Of a stretch of 18,595 nt of DNA, positions 1 through 8,921 are shown in pieces. How positions within the stretch are numbered: position 1 is the first letter of the stretch; every line of letters begins with the position of its first letter. Where the stretch lies: positions 1-18,595 of the forward strand of contig JADNRV010000667.1 in assembly GCA_015499995.1 (NCBI GenBank), in the 5' to 3' direction. Origin of the DNA: Flammula alnicola. Taxonomy: Eukaryota > Basidiomycota > Agaricomycetes > Agaricales > Strophariaceae. Below the pieces are notes generated by a model. It worked only from the letters and a program-made list of their open reading frames with translations. It did not search any database and was not told the origin of the DNA. Both the position numbers and the translations under genes were made by a program.

Positions 1-727
1 TCTTTCGGGTCAATATCCAATACTGGGTCTCTAAGCTTAGGAACGTCGTCTTTTCCCGTCAGCGTCGAAATGAGCCTCCATAATACACCCATGCCGTCAT
101 TTTTTTGCTCCTTATTGCCCTTCACTGCGGCACACAGTCCTTGTTCCCTTGGCCCCACTTGTGCATCCCACCGAGGAACGTCCCGATAGCGCCCCTATTT
201 CTTTGCCATGGAAAGAGACGCGGCGCCCTTCTTCAGGAACGTTTTGAGATCGACGCAGCCCTCTCCAGTGTCTTCCATGATGATCGCATGCGCCGCCTCG
301 TCAAAGAAAAACACCTCCGGGACCGTCACGACCGAATCGGCAAGCAACCATTCGCGCACCCGCCTCAGTGCCTCGACTTCGTAAATCTATTCACCCAATT
401 CAACACAAAATCCAACAACTTAAGCAGCAGAACAAGACGAACCTGTCGCTCAAGCGCAAACGCCATATCATGATAATCCTTCACATACGGCTTCGCGTGC
501 TTGAACACCAGCGTCTCAAGTTTGCCTTGGTACGGCGCGATGAGGCGCAATCGAAACACATAATTTGCCGTGCCGCCGGACAATGGAGTGACGTCGGCGC
601 TCTCGAACGGGGTTTTCGCGAGGTATGCGCGAACGCCTTCGACTGTGGCCAAATCGAGCTCCGATGCGGATGCGGGGTTGCTCTGTGGGGTCGAATCGTT
701 GGTCTTGGCGTCTGTGGTTGGGGTCAT
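1..727 (-). CDS. APH-type phosphotransferase, 5' part; frameshifted and cut by the window edge
   Basis: The start is the ATG at 727. Exon 1 is 727-443, a 56-bp GT-AG intron lies at 442-387, and exon 2 begins at 386. The N-terminus carries SGGTANYVFRL, a nucleotide-binding loop, followed by LVFKHAKPYV with the expected ATP-contacting Lys. After the intron come EVEALRRVREWL and IIMEDTGEG, as in kinases of the aminoglycoside phosphotransferase/choline kinase/methylthioribose kinase superfamily, which move the ATP gamma-phosphate to a small molecule. The substrate cannot be told. The frame stays open to a TAG at 197-195. Beyond it the family-like sequence goes on in changing frames: GTFLGGMHKWG, then AVKGNKE, then MTAWVYY, then LISTLTGKDDVPKL. 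At least four small indels are needed, mostly one base missing from a doubled base. The family assignment is sound; whether the gene is a pseudogene or the assembly is faulty is open. Confidence 0.72.
387..442 (-). other. Intron of the phosphotransferase gene
   Basis: This 56-bp GT-AG intron (donor GTTCGT, acceptor ATAG) joins GAG CGA CAG to ATT TAC GAA in phase 0, giving ERQIYEVEALRRV. Reading through instead gives a stop soon after, and skipping the intron restores the conserved motif. Confidence 0.75.
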
Positions 728-1669
728 TTTTGAAGATTTTGTAGTGCGCTAAATAGCTGGTTGTGATGAATCGATGTTTCGTTGTGGTAAGGAAGGCTGG
801 TATTTATCTGACATTGAAATTGTGCCTGCGGCTCCGGATGGCCATGAGTGAAGGAGTCATAAATATGTATCTATTCGCTTCGCAAAACGCAGAGAACGCC
901 AAGCTTCCTGTAAATACTAAGTACGTCTCTCGCTTGCGCCATGTCGCCCGGACCCGCACTGTCACTAAAGGTCACTAAGTAGTACTCTCAAAGCATGTAA
1001 TCTTATGCTTATGATCCTTCAAAATAGGAAACCATCAGGCCACGGAACTGGGCAGAAAGCAAGTTTCAAAGCACAAGTATATAAAACATAATGGTTCGAT
1101 CGTATGCGCAACTCTATTACTGTAACCGATTGCGATGAATGAGGGAGAAATGAGAATAGAGATAGAGGAAAGCGAAGCAGCCGCAAGCAAGCTCGAAGCT
1201 TGTGGCAGGCCCCAAGAAGAGGGGCCCAGACACTGGCAGACGTCTAGGGATGAACATGGTAAGAGCCAACGCAAGCGAAGACTCCAGGACATAGCGGGTA
1301 GATGGGTGGGTGGTGTGGGACGGGGTATGCGGGTAGTGGTTGGTAGTAGATGGTAGGGCTAAGCATAGTAAGTACAGTATGGTACAATAAAAAGAGAAGA
1401 AGGAAACGATCATGATGCAGAAAGAGAAATACAATGCATGGAAATATGAAAAGAAAGAAAGAGAGAAAGAGCAAGAGAGAAGATGCGAGAGAATAACATA
1501 TAATGATGCAGAATGTCAACACGAGAGATGCAAAAGCGTGCGTGCATGCATACGACTCGATCCATGGAAAGAAAAAGAAGAAAGAAAGAACACGCATACT
1601 CCACGCACGCACGATGACTCCATCCACCCATCTAACACAAACCAAAAAACCAAAAGAAAAGAAAAACCA
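728..1669. other. Intergenic region between two minus-strand genes
   Basis: The 942-bp gap lies upstream of the phosphotransferase ATG (727) and downstream of the stop of the large coiled-coil gene (1672-1670). No open frame here has protein-like composition. Positions about 1385-1600 are strongly purine-rich on the plus strand (GAAA/GAGA runs), so a pyrimidine-rich tract lies on the minus strand. It could be the 3' UTR of the upstream gene or distal promoter sequence of the phosphotransferase. I see no tRNA, transposon ends or other structure. Confidence 0.6.
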
Positions 1670-3946
1670 TCAACACACCCCCCCACCCCCCACCACCACC
1701 ACCGCCCTCCCCAACACCGACCTCCCAACACCCTCATACGCCACCCCAATAACCCTCTCCCGCCCACCCCCAAGCGCCGTCTCCCTCGCCGTCCCCTCCC
1801 ACACCATCCCGCACCTCCTCACCACATTATGCAGCGCCTTCAAGCGCATATGCACCGGGTTCCCCACGCTCCTAATGCGCCACGTCACCTGGCCCCCCCT
1901 CCCGTGGTGCTGCTGCGCGGGCGACGGCGCCGACGACGGGTACATCGTGTGCAGCTCCGATAAGGCGTGGAAGCGGAAGGGCGAGCGGCTGGGCGACGGC
2001 ACGGGCTTGAAGATGAGCTTGTATGGGAGCGGGTCCGGGAGGAGGGTGCGTGGTTTTTCGGTCGGGGGGAAGGGCGAGGTTAGCGGGATGTACTTCGGTG
2101 CAGCAGCAGCGGAGGGCGACGCTGACGCTTTCGCAGAGGCAGAGGCGCCAGCAACGTGCGATCCCACCACTTGCTGCTGCGTCGTCGGATCGAGGAACTT
2201 GGCGATATCCAAAGCAGAAGCGCGATACCCAGACGGCCTAAGTTTAGCTCTCGGTCTGCTCGCCGCGCTGCGGCGGCTCGGAGACATCGCAACAACAGCC
2301 AACACCGATTCCCTATCATCTTTATCCTTTCCCCCCTGATTCCTATTCCTATTCCTGTCCTCGGCAGTCATATCCACCGCGGCCTCGCGGGTGTCAAAGC
2401 AGCCATCATACGACGCCGACACGCTGAAAAGCGCCGCGCTCACGTACGCGTTCTGCAGCCCCTTGGCAAGCTCCACGAATTTAGACATGCGGCGCACGAG
2501 GACGCCCGCGCTTTCCTTTGCCGCGCGGACCGTGCTCGTGCTCCGCTGTCTGCCCGGATGTGATATAGGCGCCGATTTCGTTGGTTGAGGGGTATCGGCG
2601 GTGTACAGGGGGCTGTCTGACAGCGGGACAGAGGCGAGGCGGGTGTGCTGGCGGCAAGAATGCCGCAGAGGTGGTGGAGTTGCGTCGGGTATCCATGATT
2701 TGGGACGAGACGTCGTGAACCAGCTGGACTTGGAAAATGTATTGGGAGAGGAGGAGGGTGTTGTGAGATCTGTGGTGGATGAAGATGCTGATGATGACGA
2801 CGCGGTGCCACGGAACGACAGCCACGACGAAGTTCTGGGTATTGAGGATGATGACGACGAGGTTGAAAGCGGAGATGCTGGGGGACTTGTAGTATTGCAG
2901 GCGAGACATGGGGTGAAAGTGCGACGAGGATAGGCACGCTGCTTGCCTTTTCGTTTTCTGCGTTCCTCGTCGGTGTACTCTATGTCGGCAAGCAGAGCGT
3001 CCAAGAGACGAGCCTCTCTGCGTTGTTTGGGTAGACTGTGTGTTCTTGACCTGGACTTGGACAAGTCAGGGCTGATAGTTCTACGAGGCTGCTCTTGTGG
3101 GAATAGAGGACCCTGCATGCTCTTGAGAACATCTGTGAAAGGGACGGCGCAAGCGTCGTCAAAGGTGTGCTGGGAAGAGTGATGCCTGGACGTGCGAGAA
3201 AGGCGTGCGGGTGAGCAAGACTGGGGTGGTTTGGCAGCGGGAGAGGAGTAGGAGGGAAAGTCGTAGACAAACTCTGACTGAGACTGGGAGTGGGGCTGGG
3301 TAGATGGCACGAACTGGTAGCTGACGACCTTGCGACTTCTTGACCGCTGTGCAGCTCGCTGTACCTCGGCAGCGGCCGCCTTTTCCCGCACTGCTCGTCG
3401 TCGCTCTTGCTCTGCAACCCGTCTGCGCTCATCCTCCTCTGCCCATCGCCGGCGTTCCTCCTCTTCCTGCCGCTTCTTCTCTCGTCGTCTTAGGACGGCC
3501 AGTCGTTCCTCTCGCATCCGCCGTTTCTCGTCTTCCCACTTTCGCTGACAATTTCTCAGTCGCTCTACTCTTCTCCTCTCTTCTATCAAGGCCATCTCGC
3601 GGGCCTGCATCTCCAACATTGCCTTTTCGTCTCTCTCGTCCATGAGCCGGCCGTTGGGGACAAAGCAGAAATCAAAGTCTTCGTCCTGGACCGCGGCAAT
3701 ACGCGGATCATCATCCGAGGTAACTTCAATGCCCTTGAGTCGGAGAAGAAGGATCTTTGCGAGGTGGATATCGTCGAGGGCATATGCGACATGTACTTGG
3801 TCCTCGAGTGAGCGCGGTGGGGAGGGCGGCGAGTCGTAGTAGTCGGGTGACATGGAAGCGGAACTGGGGGGAGAAGGAGATGATGAGCGCATGAATGGTG
3901 GTGGAAATGCCGCCTTCAAGGGGACAGGGGAAGCGATGGCGAGCAT
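1670..3946 (-). CDS. Conserved fungal protein with Arg/Glu-rich coiled coil and disordered Ser/Pro-rich region (about 758 aa)
   Basis: This is one uninterrupted frame. The frame is open upstream to 4393, but I start at the ATG at 3946 (MLAIASPVPLKAAFPPPF) because the upstream 149 codons are low-complexity and include a pyrimidine-rich, leader-like stretch. Residues about 45-105 form a compact ordered block with RSLEDQVHVAYALDD and FDFCFVPNGRLMDERDE. Residues about 106-205 are a dense charged coiled coil rich in ERRR/EEER. A Ser/Thr/Pro-rich, probably disordered middle follows, with serine runs and an EARLLDALLADIEYTDEE block. The C-terminus is ordered again, with VTWRIRSVGNPVHMRLKAL and then a Gly/Val-rich end. 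I recognise this as a type seen in agaricomycetes but know no function; no enzyme motif, signal peptide or membrane segment is evident. The three-block structure suggests a scaffold or cytoskeletal adaptor, which is only an inference. Confidence 0.8.
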   Translation of the reverse strand: MLAIASPVPLKAAFPPPFMRSSSPSPPSSASMSPDYYDSPPSPPRSLEDQVHVAYALDDIHLAKILLLRLKGIEVTSDDDPRIAAVQDEDFDFCFVPNGRLMDERDEKAMLEMQAREMALIEERRRVERLRNCQRKWEDEKRRMREERLAVLRRREKKRQEEEERRRWAEEDERRRVAEQERRRAVREKAAAAEVQRAAQRSRSRKVVSYQFVPSTQPHSQSQSEFVYDFPSYSSPAAKPPQSCSPARLSRTSRHHSSQHTFDDACAVPFTDVLKSMQGPLFPQEQPRRTISPDLSKSRSRTHSLPKQRREARLLDALLADIEYTDEERRKRKGKQRAYPRRTFTPCLACNTTSPPASPLSTSSSSSSIPRTSSWLSFRGTASSSSASSSTTDLTTPSSSPNTFSKSSWFTTSRPKSWIPDATPPPLRHSCRQHTRLASVPLSDSPLYTADTPQPTKSAPISHPGRQRSTSTVRAAKESAGVLVRRMSKFVELAKGLQNAYVSAALFSVSASYDGCFDTREAAVDMTAEDRNRNRNQGGKDKDDRESVLAVVAMSPSRRSAASRPRAKLRPSGYRASALDIAKFLDPTTQQQVVGSHVAGASASAKASASPSAAAAPKYIPLTSPFPPTEKPRTLLPDPLPYKLIFKPVPSPSRSPFRFHALSELHTMYPSSAPSPAQQHHGRGGQVTWRIRSVGNPVHMRLKALHNVVRRCGMVWEGTARETALGGGRERVIGVAYEGVGRSVLGRAVVVVGGGGVC
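1674..1712 (-). other. G-rich tract with G-quadruplex potential at the 3' end of the coiled-coil gene
   Basis: On the minus (coding) strand there are G runs of 4, 3, 6 and 7 bases (plus-strand C runs at 1709-1712, 1705-1707, 1686-1691 and 1678-1684), with GGT repeats between the second and third. They encode the Val/Gly-rich last residues and end only a few bases before the TGA stop. Four G tracts of at least three bases meet the usual rule for a quadruplex, though one loop is about 13 nt. Confidence 0.5.
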
Positions 3947-4659
3947 CGCGTGGTGGTTGTGGGTGGTATGAATGGAAGAGTCAGAGGAGCGTTGAGGCTG
4001 GCAAAGTGGACGGGTGGATGGCAGTGCGTGGGATGACTGGGAAAGTGGCATATGTGCATCACTGTTCCGGGCCATGTCACGGTCGACCGAATGTGATGAA
4101 GACCGGACAAAGAATTTCCGTGAAATGCTCTCCACCGCTGCACACGACAGACGACGCTCCTCAGAGGCCTGACGAGCGAGGGCGCTGTTGGACACCTGTC
4201 GGGAACGGCCGCGACCCGAGAGCAAGTCAGACGACCTGCAAGTTGAGGGCGAATTAGGGTGGAGAGCCAGCATTTGACAAGAGAAAAAAAAAGAGGGAAT
4301 GTCAAGTTCGATGGCTGAATATAAGACGGAGATTGGACCAACCTCGAGGCTGTCTAGCTGGCAACGATAAGTAGTATGCGAGTCCCTCAACAATGACTGA
4401 CCCCGAGATCGGCATCTCCCGCATCTCTCTTATCGCCAATCATCACCCGGCAATTAACAAGTTCCTCGGTCTATTTTCGGCATCTACGGCCATGAACTCT
4501 CTCTCCATCCATTTCACTGTTATGTTCTGCGCCACAAGCCTACTTTCTGAGAGCCTCGCTATGTCTCACTTTGCTGCCTAGAAGCGCTATCGACTGCACC
4601 CCATTTCACACTCCACAGCCCGCCTAAACACCGAGTGTCCCTGTACTCGCCCGAAGCAT

Positions 4660-4835
4660 ACCTTCCTTTTTTGCACAACACCTCGGCTTCTTCCTCTCCC
4701 TCCTCCATCCAGCACTCTTTTCCCATCTCCCCACTCTTTCCAGATCCATCGTCCCCGGTCCGTCTGGGCGCCTCATTATTTCTGCCGCTCTCTCTCTCCC
4801 GTCCTGCTATCTCTATCGTTGTGGCTGTTGCGCCC
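4660..4835 (+). promoter_or_regulatory. CT-rich tract, possible plus-strand core promoter
   Basis: The plus strand is largely pyrimidine here, with TTCCTCTCCCTCCTCC and CTCTCTCTCCC runs. In many fungi such tracts lie just upstream of transcription start sites on the coding strand. No convincing plus-strand gene follows, although a frame open from 4819 to 5676 begins inside the tract. The tract also lies about 700 bp upstream of the minus-strand start at 3946, so it may simply belong to that long upstream region. Confidence 0.25.
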
Positions 4836-5379
4836 TCTGTTGCCATTGTACAAAATCCTTGATATCTTACGCTCCGCGGCGTTGTCCGCAACACATCCCC
4901 TTTGCATCTCAATCTCCTTACCAACAATATGCTTGGGCTGTGGTTCTTCACTGATAATCGCTCGTGTGGCGTGGCGTGGGTCTAGTTGGCATCTATCTCA
5001 ACCTGCTCTATCACACATCACACCCGCGCATTCTCATATCTCCAAGATAAGCACAGTCACCGTCGATACTATGCATATCTGCTCTAACCTAGAAGCTCAG
5101 CTGCTCTGCGCTTCACGTTATTATTACGAACGGCCCCTCGCTCCTAAGCTGAACCTCTACCGTTTATCCTGGAGAACCTTGCATAAGTATATATGTGGTG
5201 TGTATCATGCATATGCATATCATATCACAATATGTGCTATGTGCACACACAAATATAGCTTCCTACTTACTCATCCATCTACAGCATGCCAATGTCTGCA
5301 AGTTAAAATACTTATTACCACAGACAGTCGCGCCACATTGGATTCCATGATAGAACCGCGTTTGGCGCTCTTCTCTCAT

Positions 5380-5397
5380 ATGTTCAACATGTTCAAC
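5380..5397. repeat. Tandem 9-bp duplication (ATGTTCAAC x2)
   Basis: Two exact adjacent copies of ATGTTCAAC are present, followed by ATATGTCATATG. They lie in the gene-free region. Confidence 0.8.
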
Positions 5398-5498
5398 ATA
5401 TGTCATATGTCGACAACGGCCTTTTCACTCGTTATCAGCCTTCAAAAACTTCACACTCGCGCGCCCCAAAACCTAAAAACCTTCGCCGCGCTCCGAGT

Positions 5499-5516
5499 CC
5501 TAGGAAACCTAGGAAA
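5499..5516. repeat. Tandem 9-bp duplication (CCTAGGAAA x2)
   Basis: Two exact adjacent copies of CCTAGGAAA are followed by a C. This is the second 9-bp exact duplication within 120 bp. Confidence 0.8.
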
Positions 5517-8044
5517 CATCGACGCTCTTCCTGCTGCCTGTTCTACTTTTATCCCTGGCAGCGCCACAACCACCACAAATATCGATATCCACAACTTAAC
5601 AGGCGGCCATCACCAGGCTCCACTGGTACCTTGCCCTTCTCGAATATACATATACGTATCTCCACTGTCAACTTGATATACTTAAAATGGTCGCCCTCCG
5701 CGGAAATTGGACAAACCAAAACATGACGCCAATAAACGAAGAAGATCGAGAAGGAGAAGAGTCGTTCTATGAAATGCCAGAGCTGTTTTCTCCCACCGTC
5801 AAAGAACGTTTAATCCAACCCCCCCTGCCCAACAAGTCTAGTGTTTCGCGGAAACCCAGGGCCGCCCGCTGCCCGCTGGCCGAAAACGCGCATGCGGCGC
5901 GTACTATCGTTAATAATTTTAGCGTTTGAAGGGTACGGAGGAGGGTATGATATATCCCAGGCTATCTACCCAGCCCCATCTTTCTCCATATCGGTATATA
6001 TCCCTCCGCGCTTACGCTCTCGGCTCGACCCTGATATCGCACTTATGTGATTATGGGCCATGGCGCGCATGTAGGCGCGACTTGGCAGATCTGCCAGCCT
6101 TAGACAAAGACATTGGACAAAGACAAACTTGAAGCGCTGCGGGCCTGCGCCAGGCGTCGACTTGTTATCGCTATCGTGTGCGGGCCGTCGTCGGTTTCAA
6201 GCGCTTAAAGTCCTATCTCGACCCCAGCGTGCCCTGCCAGGACTTGATATGGATGGTCTCATATTCACAGAAAATGACAACTGTCGACTGTTTGATGACT
6301 TACCGCGGAGAAGAGCAGTTCTGGACACCTTGCGGCTTTCAGGTGGCCAGCGTCTTTTTTTTTCCCTTTTCAGCGTCACTTTCAATATTCAATTTGACCG
6401 TACCCCCCCGGCTCGGAGTTCGGAAGCGTCATTCAATTTGAAACAAACGTCGATGATATTATTGGGAGTTCAATTCAATTTTAAATTGCCAGCCTCTATC
6501 TAGGCTTGCGCAGCAGCAAGGAGAGATGAAAGAAACAAAAGATAGGTGAACAAAGGACTCAAACGCGTTCAATATTAATGAAACACGACCATGCATCAAG
6601 GAACTTCTTTGTATGTCTCGTACCCTCTAGGCATCTGATCTATGTAGTCAAAAAGGTCAATGTTATAATTACCACAAGAAGTGCTTCGCGTCCAAAGCTC
6701 GCGGGAGAGACAAGACAACAATCAACGTTATGATACCTACTATACTTACGCCATTCAGAGCCGGATGCTGCGCTGAACTAACGAAAGATATCAGTTGTTT
6801 TAGAGCCTTGAGATCGGTAATGATAATGCCCATATACATACGGCGGCTATAATAGCCAAAGGGAATTCGAAGCAACCCTTGTCAAGATAAATAAATAGCG
6901 CCCACTGAAATTTCCAATATCCAAAAAAGGCAAAGTTTCATATCCTTTATCTTGCTTCTCTCACACACACAGCGCTATCAGAGAACATGTCGAAGTCCTT
7001 GGACTTACTGGCTTTAAGGCGTCTAGATAAGACTATAGGAGCTAGTGAAATTTACGAGGGGGCCGGGCTCACTCATCATCATCATTATTATTTCCGATTC
7101 CGACTCTGTATGTATCAATTATTGATATCACTGCTGATATGACGGAATTCCAGAAGACAGGAAGACAGTGAATGAGCCTGAGGGCTGAGGCGTCCGGGAT
7201 AAGAAAGACGGAGACGAGGATGCGGCTGCGAATCGCGTTGATGCACCTCCAAGTTTCATTGGCAGTGGGCACTCATGAGTAAGTACGTGTATAACGTTAA
7301 CGGAAAGTTTAAAAGCGGCATGCCCACCGAGGTCGATAAACAAGGTGTGAGTGATTGAGCACTTGCATGCGCCTGCGCAAGTGAAAAGACTCATCCAACG
7401 ACTCGCAGTATGTATTCATAGCACATCAGCCGAGGCAACGTGGCCGTCGTTGTTATTCACTTACCTCGGGAGGGGTGGGCATCCTTACCCGAACCTCGAC
7501 TCGGAAGAGCACACTGAGATGGATTGTAATATTCTATGCAGACGCTGCCATAAACCCCGGTCACCGATCTGTCCTGCAGGTCATCTATTTATTCTGCCGT
7601 TGATCTCATCGTCGTCCAGGATTTTTTATTCAGCCGTCAAAGTCTCGAATTATGTATGAATATTGATATCGATATCACTAAATTTGGGCGTTGTGGCATG
7701 CGCGAAGATAACGAGTGAACCCACCGTGTCTTTTCTTTTTAATTTATCGCTCCAGCATTTACTGCTACCCGGGTACGCTGACCCTCCGATACCACTTACA
7801 CAAAAGGCTTACTCTAGTTCTCAAACGCCCCAGTACTTGCCGTAGAAAATTCCCGATTCCGACGCGCCTGGACGAGCGCACGCAGACCGAAAACGCCTTG
7901 AAACAAGTCGAGTCACCAAGAACGCATAACCGCGTACATGCAAACAGTATATGCGACGCCTCGCCTCGCCTGGCGATGCCAATGCCACGACCGATTACTC
8001 CGGATACGCTTCCTCGGTGCGTCCAACGCCGCCTCGAGGCAAAC

Positions 8045-8089
8045 CGCGCCACAGTGACCGCGCGCGCCACAGTGACCGCGTGCGCCACG
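8045..8089. repeat. Tandem 18-bp repeat, two and a half copies
   Basis: The unit CGCGCCACAGTGACCGCG occurs at 8045-8062 and 8063-8080 without mismatch. A partial third copy with one change follows (TGCGCCACG, 8081-8089). No gene overlaps it. Confidence 0.85.
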
Positions 8090-8644
8090 CATTACCTAAG
8101 CCGCCTCGTGTACGCTGGAAATGACTTGAATGACAACCCGCGAACAGTCGACTCAATCTTTGCTAAAGTAGCTATCAGGCTCTGACTGTGCTTTGGGAAT
8201 TGGTGCTTCGCGTTGGCACGAGGTTTTTCTACTATCCCATCGCTAAAAATGAACAATCACGGAAGACGTCTATGGTACGGCGCCGGAACGATGACCGCGG
8301 GAGGTAGTAGGAGGTAGTGTAGTATTATTGCAGATACAGATACAGATCCTTATATGAACGTTAGATCAATGACACCATACCATGCAAACACGAGATACGG
8401 CAGTGATCGGTGATCGAGCAAGTTGCATCCTTTCGACATTGCTCTTGCTTCCGTTTTATGTTATTGTGCCTGATTCGGAATTGACGGGCGATCGCCTATG
8501 TACGATCATTCACGATCGGAAAGACACCAGGAAGCGCCCGGATAATCAAGGCCCGCCATTCGCAGAATATTTTCCTTCTTCGGAAAATATACGGCACGAA
8601 ATAGCGAGGATACTGATCCACGGAGCCGGGTGTTCTTGAAAGAT

Positions 8645-8664
8645 GATCAGCTGCGATCAGCTGC
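8645..8664. repeat. Tandem 10-bp duplication (GATCAGCTGC x2)
   Basis: Two exact adjacent copies are present, each containing the palindrome CAGCTG (an E-box core). They lie about 260 bp beyond the stop codon of the membrane protein gene. Confidence 0.75.
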
Positions 8665-8921
8665 TATAGCTTGTGCAGCGTGAAGGAACGCCATCGGGCA
8701 AGTTGATATCGAACGTGGTCAAGGCATTTGCATCTATCTTCTGCATGAGATTAAAGAGCCAGTCAGCGATCAGTAAGCCAACTCCCGCATGGAAGTAGAT
8801 TGTGCATTGCTTTGATATCAGATACATGTCATAACTATAGGTATATAAAGCAAAAATGTCACTGGAAAATAGTTGGAATTCAAGCTAAGAAGAGAGAGCT
8901 TGAAAAGGCCTACCTTGCGAA

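Larger units (their letters stand above)
4394..8921. other. Long gene-free region (about 4.5 kb)
   Basis: No open frame here combines protein-like composition with splice-consistent neighbours. The stretch lies upstream of the coiled-coil gene (minus) and downstream of the putative membrane protein gene (minus). It holds a CT-rich tract on the plus strand at about 4660-4835, short tandem duplications (9 bp at 5380 and 5499, 18 bp at 8045, 10 bp at 8645), and an AT-rich palindrome near 6473-6486. I searched by eye for tRNA A and B boxes, terminal inverted repeats and reverse transcriptase or transposase motifs and saw none. It may hold regulatory sequence, non-coding transcripts or eroded transposon remains. 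Confidence 0.55.

Noticed and set aside
1091..1100. GGTTCGATCG resembling a tRNA B box
   Set aside because: It does not match the full B-box consensus and no A box lies upstream.
1412..2339. Plus-strand frames of 183 and 278 codons
   Set aside because: They are antisense to the coiled-coil gene or lie in purine-rich non-coding sequence, and are lysine/threonine/proline-biased without motifs.
3947..4393. N-terminal extension of the coiled-coil protein to 907 aa
   Set aside because: The frame is open, but the residues are low-complexity and include a pyrimidine-tract-like stretch. The ATG at 3946 begins a pattern I associate with the family.
4819..5676. 285-codon open frame as a real gene
   Set aside because: Composition is unlike a folded protein, no domain is visible, and pyrimidine bias makes long frames on this strand likely by chance. 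Kept only as a low-interest observation.
6473..6486. AT-rich palindrome as a transposon end or terminator
   Set aside because: CAATTT with AAATTG is too short and AT-rich to support any element, and no matching partner was seen.
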